A stretch of 58,432 nucleotides of DNA from an uncultured archaeon (GTDB lineage Archaea > Hadarchaeota > Hadarchaeia > Hadarchaeales > Hadarchaeaceae). Position numbers and translations under genes: made by a program. Each line of letters starts with the position of its first letter. Positions within the stretch are counted from its first letter, which is position 1. Location: positions 1 to 58,432 of the forward strand of contig CAKZTQ010000021.1 in assembly GCA_937921735.1 (NCBI GenBank), in the 5' to 3' direction. Below are positions 8,808 to 17,032 of the stretch, in pieces. The notes below the pieces were generated by a model. The model was not told the DNA's origin. It worked only from the letters and a program-made list of their open reading frames with translations, and did no database searches.

Positions 8808-9140
8808 TCATCGTAGGGGGTCGAATCCTTGCGGTACTACGCCTATTTTCTTTCTGACCTCCCTCGGATGTCGCCTGATATCATGGCCGCCGACCCACGC
8901 GGTCCCCGCGTAGGCGTAAGGACCGTTGCCAGCATCGCCACCCGTGGTGCTCTTGCCAGCGCCGTTGGGGCCGAGCAGACCGAAGATTTCCCCTTCCTCG
9001 ACCATCAGGTTTAGGCGATCCAACCGCCTTCCGTCCATCGAAACCTTGGTGAGCTCACGGTTTCTACGATTGCCATAATGACCGATAGGTATCCCTTTTC
9101 GCTCAAAAAGTAAAAACATTGGGGCACCCAAACCGCACAT
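8808..9140 (-). pseudogene. remnant of ABC transporter ATP-binding protein
   Basis: Walker A '[12 protein letters not shown]' followed by apparently frame-disrupted segment, then '[21 protein letters not shown]'; stops after the Q-loop with no signature or Walker B. Confidence 0.65.
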
Positions 9141-9252
9141 TTATAAGCAACCTTGGAGCAGTCAAAGCGGATACAACGGGGTAAAAACCCTTAGGAAAAC
9201 AGCTGGGCTGTTTTTCTTGAGTTGTATCCAGAAAAGAAAGAGGAGAGTAGGA

Positions 9253-9423
9253 ATGGCGTACAGACAGTTTGGGCGCAGGGAAGGTTTCAAGCGAGAGATG
9301 TACAAAGCGATCTGCTCCGATTGCGGGGCCGAAACCGAGGTCCCATTTAAGCCGACCGAGGGCAGACCGGTGTACTGTAGGGCTTGCTTCCAAAAGCGCC
9401 GAGGGTCAAGGGGCCGGTACTAG
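9253..9423 (+). CDS. small CxxC...CxxC zinc-binding protein
   Basis: 'AICSDCGAETEVPFKPTEGRPVYCRACFQKRRGSRG'; track ORF begins at 9217, ATG at 9253 preferred. Confidence 0.75.
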   Translation: MAYRQFGRREGFKREMYKAICSDCGAETEVPFKPTEGRPVYCRACFQKRRGSRGRY

Positions 9424-9552
9424 GGCTATTTAAAGAGCTTTAGTTCTGGGCGCTGAGCGCTGGACTAGTGGTGGATATCTTTCAAAGTGGCGAACGTTCG
9501 CCAGCTCCAACCCGGAATCGATTTTAAATAGAACAACGAAAATTCTCGTGGT

Positions 9553-9628
9553 GGGCCCGTAGCTCAGCTTGGCTCGGAGCGCTCGGCTGATAACCGGGAG
9601 GTCCGGGGTTCGAATCCCCGCGGGCCCA
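9553..9628 (+). tRNA. tRNA-Ile(GAT)
   Basis: GGGCCCG/CGGGCCC acceptor, anticodon loop CTGATAA, T arm CGGGG-TTCGAAT-CCCCG. Confidence 0.95.
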
Positions 9629-9757
9629 CTCTTCGAGCAACTTGCTGTCGATAAGCGAGCTTTAAACACCAAATGGGGCTATTTGAATCTTTTAAAGAGA
9701 AGCTTCTATCCACAAATCTTTTAAATATACAACATAAAGAGGGATGGAGGGTGAAAA

Positions 9758-10282
9758 ATGGCCAGAAAATTTGGGATGTTAGACGTTGTCCTCACCATTG
9801 TCGGCGCAGTGATCTATGGACTAGGATGCTACGCTACAATGGGCATCGCAATCGGTTTCATCACCCTCAGACCAGCTTCGTTCATAGCCTGCCTTTGGGG
9901 AGTGCTCTTCGGTCCATGGGTCGGTGGTTTAGCTGCTGGAATAGGTAATACCTTTATCTCGGATATCCTCGCTGGCTGGTTCGGAGTTGGCGGAGTAGGG
10001 GGCTTCGTCGGAAACTTCATGATGGGATTCATCCCGGGACTACTAGTTAGGGACGCTCGAAACTGGAAAGCGGTGGCCCTTTGGTCCGGTGTGTCGGCGG
10101 TGGTCTGTGCCTTCTTCGTTGGGGGTTGGATTGCCCTCATGGGCTACGCTCCCTTCTGGGTACTCTTCTGGACGGTGATCCTCGTCGATGTACCACCCAA
10201 CGTCATAGCGACGCCGATTGCCGTTAACTATCTGCTGGAGCCCATAAGGAAAAGAGGCTTATACTGGAGAGAGAGGAAATAG
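9758..10282 (+). CDS. ECF transporter S component (substrate-binding membrane protein)
   Basis: 174 aa multi-TM; 'GPWVGGLAAGIGNTFISD'-type S-component pattern; T/A/A' genes later in same island. Confidence 0.7.
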   Translation: MARKFGMLDVVLTIVGAVIYGLGCYATMGIAIGFITLRPASFIACLWGVLFGPWVGGLAAGIGNTFISDILAGWFGVGGVGGFVGNFMMGFIPGLLVRDARNWKAVALWSGVSAVVCAFFVGGWIALMGYAPFWVLFWTVILVDVPPNVIATPIAVNYLLEPIRKRGLYWRERK

Positions 10283-10426
10283 CCCCGTAAAGCTCCATAC
10301 TAGCTATGTTATTTTTTATTTTTTTTAAAGTGAAGAGATTTTTCTCTATCAAAATAAAAATCGTCTAAAATAAATGACTCTAAATGACTCACAGCCTTGA
10401 TGGAACTTTGCTATGGTTTTAAAAAT

Positions 10427-10519
10427 CTAAGCAATAGAAGCAAGCCAAGCCACTAAAGCGCTCACAACGAAAGCAGCTATTATTGCACCTATAATCCCAG
10501 CTACTACTTTCCAGGACAT
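10427..10519 (-). CDS. 30-aa single-TM small protein
   Basis: Reading ATG..TAG on minus strand gives MSWKVVAGIIGAIIAAFVVSALVAWLASIA; preceded by strong SD 'TAAGGAGGT'; below ORF-track cutoff. Confidence 0.55.
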   Translation of the reverse strand: MSWKVVAGIIGAIIAAFVVSALVAWLASIA

Positions 10520-10634
10520 TTTTACCTCCTTACACCCCTTAAATTCTCCATATAAAAATGTTTTCTTTTTTGAAAAGAAGGAGATAAGGAGATAAAATCT
10601 TTATATTCCGAAATTTCAATTAATCAAAGATAAC

Positions 10635-12569
10635 ATGTACGGATGGGCAGGAAACGTTCTTTGGGTAAATCTTTCGTCGGAGAAAATTATAAAAAAACCG
10701 TTAGATGAGAAGATTGCCCACGATTTTTTGGGGGGAAGAGGATTCAACTCGAAGGTACTTTTTGACAATGTTGGGTCAAAAACCGACCCCCTCTCTCCTG
10801 AAAACGTTCTCTGTTTCGGAGTCGGTCCCATAACTGGTACCCCTTTTCCGAATAATGGAAGAATTCAAGTCAGCACCTTATCTCCCCTTTCCGGAATACT
10901 GGGAGATGGGAGCGCGGGGGGGTTCTTTCCCGCCTCCCTGAAGTTCGCAGGCTATGATCAAATAGTTGTAATTGGAAAAGCTGTTAAACCCAAATACTTG
11001 CTGATCGATGATGACCACGTGGAGTTAAGAGATGCTGGAGATCTGTGGGAAAGAAACGTGTGGGAAACTACGGATATGCTGCAGGAGGAACACGGCGATG
11101 ACTTTTGCGTCGCTGCAATCGGGCAAGCTGGCGAACATCTCGTGAGATTTGCATCGGTGATGTTCGATAAATATAGCTCCGCGGCTAGGGGGAGCGGGGC
11201 GGTCGCGGGCTCGAAGAACTTAAAGGCAATTGCCGTTCGTGGCACAAAAGAAGTGAAAATAGCTAGACCAGAAGAATTTGATACGATGGTGGAAGAGTCC
11301 AAGGAATTTTTCCTGAACGATGAGTTGCAGAAAGAAATAGCAACCTATGGATCTCATCTGGGGATGGTCCGATGGTGGCCCGGTTACAAATATTTTAAAA
11401 AACGCCTTGCACCGGACGAAGTTCCTTCCCCGCTTAAACCCGAAAGCTGGAAAAAATATGAAGTGGGTAGGATTAAGTGCTATGGATGTGTTGTTCCTTG
11501 CAAAAATGTTTACAAAATCCCAGATGAAAAGTATAATAACGAAATCGGTAAGGGCCTTCAGTTCGAGACCATCTATTGCTTAGGGACAAATTGTGGAGTA
11601 GTTGACCCAGTAGCTATCATGATCATGGGGAACTTAGCTGATAAATATGGGATGGATGCTATTGCTCTCGGAAATGCTATAGCGTTTGCCAAACAGCTTT
11701 ACGAACTTGGTATAATAACAAAAGAACATACCGGCGGACTCTCGCTCGAATGGGATGCGAAAGACGATCAAATAGAGCTCATCCATCAGATTGCAATGAG
11801 AGAGGGTTTTGGAAATATCGTTGCAGAGGGCATGTATTATATCGCGAAGAAATTCGGGGAAAAAGCCATGGAGTACTGTTATCATGTTAAGGGATTATGT
11901 CGAGGCCCTGGCAACGATATGCCGCCCTTATGGGGGCTGGGGAACGCCACTTCAACTCGGGGTGCAGATCACCTTCGTGGACGGACGCTAGCGATATCGC
12001 CGAACGACAAACACATTTTTTCAAAGCTGATACAAGCTGGGCATTTACCTCGAGATCCGGTCCCTCTGTTGATTACCGCGGAGAATGCTAGCACGCTCGC
12101 AGATTCGCTGGGATGCTGTAAGGGTTCCGTTATAACGTGGTCAAGTACCCTCCCGCTAATCTACAAATATCCACTTTGGGAAGGGGTAGTGAAACTTTTG
12201 GCGGTTGTTACCGGTGTAGAATTTAGTATTCATGCCATCGTTGATTGTTTAGAAAGGATATATGCCATAGAAAGAGCACTGTTGGTAAAAAGAGGGATAA
12301 AGCGAAAACATGATAGGCTCCCACTACATCCTTCGGTTAGCAAAACAGAGGGAAAAAATCTCCAAATAGAACACGAAAAACTCCTAACCGAGTATTATAC
12401 GCTTCGAGGTTGGGATCCGCACTCTGGCGCCCCTACAAGGGAAAATCTTGAAAGGCTTGGTTTGAAATATGTTGCGGACGAGCTAGAGTCTCACGGGCCA
12501 TATCCTGACTGGGACGGTCCACCCTATTGGCCCCTCGAGAAGTATCCTACCGGTGGCGCTAGAGCTTAG
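10635..12569 (+). CDS. aldehyde ferredoxin oxidoreductase family (W-pterin) protein
   Basis: 'MYGWAGNVLWVNLSSEKI', 'GGRGFNSKVLF', 'CYGCVVPC', late Cys 'DSLGCC'. Confidence 0.9.
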   Translation: MYGWAGNVLWVNLSSEKIIKKPLDEKIAHDFLGGRGFNSKVLFDNVGSKTDPLSPENVLCFGVGPITGTPFPNNGRIQVSTLSPLSGILGDGSAGGFFPASLKFAGYDQIVVIGKAVKPKYLLIDDDHVELRDAGDLWERNVWETTDMLQEEHGDDFCVAAIGQAGEHLVRFASVMFDKYSSAARGSGAVAGSKNLKAIAVRGTKEVKIARPEEFDTMVEESKEFFLNDELQKEIATYGSHLGMVRWWPGYKYFKKRLAPDEVPSPLKPESWKKYEVGRIKCYGCVVPCKNVYKIPDEKYNNEIGKGLQFETIYCLGTNCGVVDPVAIMIMGNLADKYGMDAIALGNAIAFAKQLYELGIITKEHTGGLSLEWDAKDDQIELIHQIAMREGFGNIVAEGMYYIAKKFGEKAMEYCYHVKGLCRGPGNDMPPLWGLGNATSTRGADHLRGRTLAISPNDKHIFSKLIQAGHLPRDPVPLLITAENASTLADSLGCCKGSVITWSSTLPLIYKYPLWEGVVKLLAVVTGVEFSIHAIVDCLERIYAIERALLVKRGIKRKHDRLPLHPSVSKTEGKNLQIEHEKLLTEYYTLRGWDPHSGAPTRENLERLGLKYVADELESHGPYPDWDGPPYWPLEKYPTGGARA

Positions 12570-12575
12570 TTTTAT

Positions 12576-13586
12576 TTGAGGTGCACAATATTGAAGGGGG
12601 AATACTTGAACTACAAATACAGGAAATCGATGGACGAATTCGAGAAACTTTTGGTACCTACAATAAATGGGCGCACACCCACATTTCTCGGCGTGCCACG
12701 GGCAAAAAACAAGGAAGATCTAAAAAGTGCTGATGCCGCAATAATTGGTATCCCATTTTTGCGTTCCCCCCCAGTCGGTAGAGAACTTCAACCTTCAATA
12801 CTTGACGTTTACAATCTGCGACGAGCGTCTTTGAAGTATGGGGGATATTTACCTGAGCTAGATCTAGAAGTATTCGAATACGTAAAACTCGTGGACTATG
12901 GAAACATCGAAGTCATACAAGGGAACGTCGAAAAATCTATCGACCAAACGGCGAACAAAATCTGTGAAATATTGGAGGCGGGATGTGTTCCGATCACCAT
13001 AGGCACCCCTCCCGCTGGATGTTATCCAGTAGCCAAAGCGATGGTAGAGAAACTAAACAAGGTTGGCATAGTCCATTTGGATGCCCATTGCGATAACCTA
13101 GAAGAGCACGCCGGGGGCAAATGGTCCGGAGCATGTTGGGTCGCTAGGCTTTCTGAACTTGAGAACTTTGATATGAAAAATTTCGTCCAGATCGGCATCA
13201 GAGGGCCTAGGATCTCCAAAGAACAAATAGACTGGCATAAAAAGAAAGGCAGCCATTTTTTTACCATTCGAGACATCAGAGAAAAAGGCGTTGAGGAAAT
13301 TCTAGATGACACATTACGTCACATCTCCGGTAACAAAGTTCTCCTTGCTATCGATTTCGATGTTTTGGATTTGGGCGCCGGACCTGGTCTCGACGAGCCC
13401 GCCGGAATTTCAACATGGGAGTTGCTAAAAATTTCCTATGAAATTGGAAAAAGTAACTTTGGCGGATTATGTGTGGAGTGGATACCTTCTTCCATCACTC
13501 CCTTGTACTGGATAGTTACATGGACTATTTTATATACGTTGGCCGGGATGGCTATGGGAAAGATCGGGATCTCTCAAAGTCCTTAG
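12576..13586 (+). CDS. ureohydrolase (arginase/agmatinase) superfamily protein
   Basis: 'GIVHLDAHCDN' and 'LLAIDFDVLDLGAGPGLDEPAGIS'; canonical GGDH motif replaced by 'IGTPPAG'. Confidence 0.75.
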   Translation: MRCTILKGEYLNYKYRKSMDEFEKLLVPTINGRTPTFLGVPRAKNKEDLKSADAAIIGIPFLRSPPVGRELQPSILDVYNLRRASLKYGGYLPELDLEVFEYVKLVDYGNIEVIQGNVEKSIDQTANKICEILEAGCVPITIGTPPAGCYPVAKAMVEKLNKVGIVHLDAHCDNLEEHAGGKWSGACWVARLSELENFDMKNFVQIGIRGPRISKEQIDWHKKKGSHFFTIRDIREKGVEEILDDTLRHISGNKVLLAIDFDVLDLGAGPGLDEPAGISTWELLKISYEIGKSNFGGLCVEWIPSSITPLYWIVTWTILYTLAGMAMGKIGISQSP

Positions 13587-13622
13587 ACCAAAAATCGTAA
13601 TCGTGCGAAGGAAAACGGGACC

Positions 13623-14996
13623 GTGATGAAGGTAGACATGGTAATAGAAAATGGCAAGATTTTCGTTGATGGGAAAATAGTAAAAGCAGCGATCGGCATA
13701 AATGAAGGCAAAATAGTTGCTATAAAGAAAGACCTAAATCAATTCGTGCCCAATCAAACTGTGAACGCTGGCGGAAATCTGGTCATACCAGGTCCAATAG
13801 ATGCGCACGTCCATGCCCATATTTTTGGTCTACTTCACCGAGATGATTTCAAAACAGTGACGGAAGCAGCGGCGGCCGGCGGGACTACTACAATTGTGGA
13901 TTTTGTTAACCCTACAAATAGAACGCTCAGAAAAGCTTTTCTCAAGAAAAAGGCGGCTGGTGAGAAAAAATGTCTTATCGACTTTGGCTTACATGCTTAC
14001 GTTTGTAGTGAAAGAAACCTAGCCGAGATAGGGGAACTAACAAAATTAGGAGTGTTTTCATTTAAACACTTCATGGCAAGCCCTGATGGCGTTCCAGCTG
14101 TAAATGATGACCTTTTATTGCGATCCTTTGAGGTAATAAAAAAATATAGGGCCATGGCCTCTGTACATGCTGAAGATGAAGACCTTTGTTCAAAACTAAA
14201 ACAAAAATTTATCGAGATCGGTAGAAGAGATCCATTATCTCACTGCTTATCCAGACCGCCAATAACGGAAACTAGGGCGATCTCGAAAGCTATCGCTTTC
14301 GCAATTAAAGTAGGGGTTCCACTTCATGTCTTCCACGTAAGTACTGGAAAAGGATCAGCGCTAATAGGCGAAGCCAAGAGAAAGGGAAGACCCATTACTG
14401 CGGAGACTTGTCCTCATTATTTAATTTTTACCCGCAATGACTTAAAAAAACTCGGCCCTTTTCTACAGGTGACACCGCCATTAAGATCCTCAAAAGATAA
14501 AGCTAAGCTCTGGCAAGCCCTTACAAATGGGACTATAGATTTTGTTACTTCTGATCATTATGCCCCGCTCTTTGATGAAAAGAAAAAGGGCTGGGAAAAT
14601 ATTTGGGAAGTCGAAGCTGGCATTCCAGGTGTTGAAACAAGAGTTCCACTGATTTTTGGAGAAGGATTCCATAAACGTGGGGTTCCAATAAAAAGAATAA
14701 TAGAGATGCTTTCAACTTCCCCGGCGAAAGTTTTTGGCATTTACCCAAAAAAAGGTACGATCAGATCTGGTTCTGATGCCGATTTGGTGATAATAGACCT
14801 TAAAAGAAAGCTCAAAATAGAGGCCACTAAACTGCATCAACAAGCGAATTGGACCCCATTTGAGGGAATGGAGGTGAGGGGGATCCCAATTCGGACTATA
14901 GTAAGGGGAGAAATGATCGCGGTAGAGGGAGAAGTGATAGGGAAGCCTGGTTATGGGAGATTCATCAAAAAGTCAGATATTAACATAACTATTTGA
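13623..14996 (+). CDS. dihydropyrimidinase/hydantoinase/allantoinase-like cyclic amidohydrolase
   Basis: 457 aa; 'GPIDAHVHAH', 'GGTTTIVDF', 'SFKHFMA', 'TAETCPHYL', 'TSDHYA'. Confidence 0.85.
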   Translation: MMKVDMVIENGKIFVDGKIVKAAIGINEGKIVAIKKDLNQFVPNQTVNAGGNLVIPGPIDAHVHAHIFGLLHRDDFKTVTEAAAAGGTTTIVDFVNPTNRTLRKAFLKKKAAGEKKCLIDFGLHAYVCSERNLAEIGELTKLGVFSFKHFMASPDGVPAVNDDLLLRSFEVIKKYRAMASVHAEDEDLCSKLKQKFIEIGRRDPLSHCLSRPPITETRAISKAIAFAIKVGVPLHVFHVSTGKGSALIGEAKRKGRPITAETCPHYLIFTRNDLKKLGPFLQVTPPLRSSKDKAKLWQALTNGTIDFVTSDHYAPLFDEKKKGWENIWEVEAGIPGVETRVPLIFGEGFHKRGVPIKRIIEMLSTSPAKVFGIYPKKGTIRSGSDADLVIIDLKRKLKIEATKLHQQANWTPFEGMEVRGIPIRTIVRGEMIAVEGEVIGKPGYGRFIKKSDINITI

Positions 14997-15948
14997 GGAT
15001 CCTTACGAAATGTTTGTACCTCGATTCAGGAAATATACCCATTTTTAGAAGGATCGTTTCTGCTTCTTGAATAGAAGTCGTTGAAGATAATTTGTTTGCG
15101 ATCCCCATTTCAGCCACTACATTTGGATCGAAAAAGAGGATGACCGCCGCTAGAGGATTTGGCTTAACTATTCTCGATCCTAGCACTCGATATGTTCGAT
15201 GATCGCCCTTGGCAGCGGCAATTATTAGAGGATTGATCGGATCCGAGACCACGGAATGAGCTTTTTCTAAGTCGAGAACGTCTTTTTGCGTGAGTCCATA
15301 TGCCCCGAGAAAGCCTCCCAGTTTCATTATTTTTGACACTATTGAGTCCAGCTCCTCTACTGAAAGCTCCCCGTCCATGGCATAGTTGCTGAGCGCAAGA
15401 AATGAAGGTATGTTGGTTTGAACTATCGCCGATAAAAGCAATGAATCATGGAGGGGGGTCTGAACGGCGCCCGTTTTTCCGTCATATAGAGAGTCTGATC
15501 CCGAATCGATGTCAATGAGTATATCCAAATTCAGTTTTTTGATCACTTCTCGTAAACCGCTAACAATTCCCATGACACCTTGTCGGGCCGAGATGACCAA
15601 ACAGCGAATGCCAAAGAGTTTGGAGATCTTAGCTTCGGGCGGTACTCCCTCAAAAACGCGCGTTTTTATCCACGTTTTTTCTGATACAAAAGCCACAGTA
15701 TCCGACAATATTTCCACATTTTTCATGTGTTTTATCGAATAAAATTCCGGCCCAAAAGTTTCGTAATTTTTTTTCTTCCACCACTGACAGGCCAAGTTGC
15801 CTAAATAAATATTTTCAACCCCTAGACGACGGAGATAATTCACCAACGGAATGCCATTAACAAAGTCGGTCGCTCCCGCACCTATTATCAATGCGCTTCT
15901 AGACTTGAGCGCAACCTCATCTAAGCTAGCTTTTGGTATTTTAGCCAT
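14989..15948 (-). CDS. DUF1152-like protein
   Basis: 'ALIIGAGATDFVNGIPLVNYLRRLGVENIYLGNL', 'DILIDIDSGSDSLYDG'. Confidence 0.5.
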   Translation of the reverse strand: MAKIPKASLDEVALKSRSALIIGAGATDFVNGIPLVNYLRRLGVENIYLGNLACQWWKKKNYETFGPEFYSIKHMKNVEILSDTVAFVSEKTWIKTRVFEGVPPEAKISKLFGIRCLVISARQGVMGIVSGLREVIKKLNLDILIDIDSGSDSLYDGKTGAVQTPLHDSLLLSAIVQTNIPSFLALSNYAMDGELSVEELDSIVSKIMKLGGFLGAYGLTQKDVLDLEKAHSVVSDPINPLIIAAAKGDHRTYRVLGSRIVKPNPLAAVILFFDPNVVAEMGIANKLSSTTSIQEAETILLKMGIFPESRYKHFVRILK

Positions 15949-16020
15949 GGACCCGCCGCCTTTTTCATTTCAATCTAAGATTTATATACCGTATCGTAAC
16001 TTCAGTAAAAGGGGAAAAAT

Positions 16021-17022
16021 TTGACCAAAGTGTACTACGACAAACATGCGGACATCTCAATTTTGAAAGATAAGCGGATAGCGGTTATCGGATATGGAAA
16101 CCAGGGAAGATCACAAGCATTAAATATGCGGGATAGTGGGCTCGATGTAATCGTGGGAGGAATTAGAGATAAGAGCTGGAGGATTGCTAAAAAAGATGGT
16201 TTTGAAACCTATCCGATCAAAAAAGCATCGGAAATAGCAGATATCATTTGCTTGTTAATCCCGGATGAGGTACAACCGGCAGTTTATGAGAAGGAAATTA
16301 AGGATAAACTTCAGGAGGAGGATGTTCTGTATTTCTCCCATGGATACAATATTTACTACGGATTCATTAAACCTCCGTCCTTCGTTGATGTCATAATGGT
16401 TGCCCCAAAAATGATTGGGGTGGGAGTAAGGGAACTATTTGTCAAAGGTTTGGGTGTACCCGCTATGATGGCGGTTCATCAGGATTTTTCCGGGAAGGCC
16501 AAAAAGATAGCTTTAGCCATAGCAAAAGCAATAGGGGCCACTAGGGTCGGAGTCATTGAGTCCTCTTTTGAAGAAGAAACGGTTTTGGATATTTTTGGTG
16601 AACAAATGATGGCCGGCGGTTCTCTCTTTATGACAAAGCTGGCCTTTGAAGTTTTAGTAAATGCTGGATACGATCCACTTACAGTTATTTTTAATCTTTA
16701 CTTATCGGGGGAGAGCATCGAGGAAGCTAAATTGCGAGCAAAACACGGTTTATTTAAACAACTAAAGTTTCACTCCACTACAAGTCAATACGGACAACTT
16801 ACTCGAGGTGCTTCCTTGGTTTCCGAGGAATTGAAAAAGAAGCTCCAAGATACTATCGATGAAATCAAGTCGGGGAAATTTGCGAAGGAATGGGCAAAAG
16901 AAATACATAACAATTACTCGTACTTCAACAAGCTGTGGGAGGATGTGTTGAAACATCCGATAAATAAACTTGAAGAAGAGGCCAAAAAGAGGATAAAAAT
17001 GGAGTACTTGTTAGGGTCCTAA
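16021..17022 (+). CDS. ketol-acid reductoisomerase-like protein (divergent IlvC paralogue)
   Basis: 'IAVIGYGNQGRSQALNMRDSG', 'VAPKMIG', 'EEETVLDIFGEQMMAGG', 'TSQYG'. Confidence 0.8.
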   Translation: MTKVYYDKHADISILKDKRIAVIGYGNQGRSQALNMRDSGLDVIVGGIRDKSWRIAKKDGFETYPIKKASEIADIICLLIPDEVQPAVYEKEIKDKLQEEDVLYFSHGYNIYYGFIKPPSFVDVIMVAPKMIGVGVRELFVKGLGVPAMMAVHQDFSGKAKKIALAIAKAIGATRVGVIESSFEEETVLDIFGEQMMAGGSLFMTKLAFEVLVNAGYDPLTVIFNLYLSGESIEEAKLRAKHGLFKQLKFHSTTSQYGQLTRGASLVSEELKKKLQDTIDEIKSGKFAKEWAKEIHNNYSYFNKLWEDVLKHPINKLEEEAKKRIKMEYLLGS

Positions 17023-17032
17023 ACTATGGGCC

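Noticed and set aside
9430-9672. 80-aa minus-strand ORF 'SGPAGIRTPDLPVISRALRAKLSYGP'
   Set aside because: It is the antisense of tRNA-Ile (9553..9628), a common spurious translation
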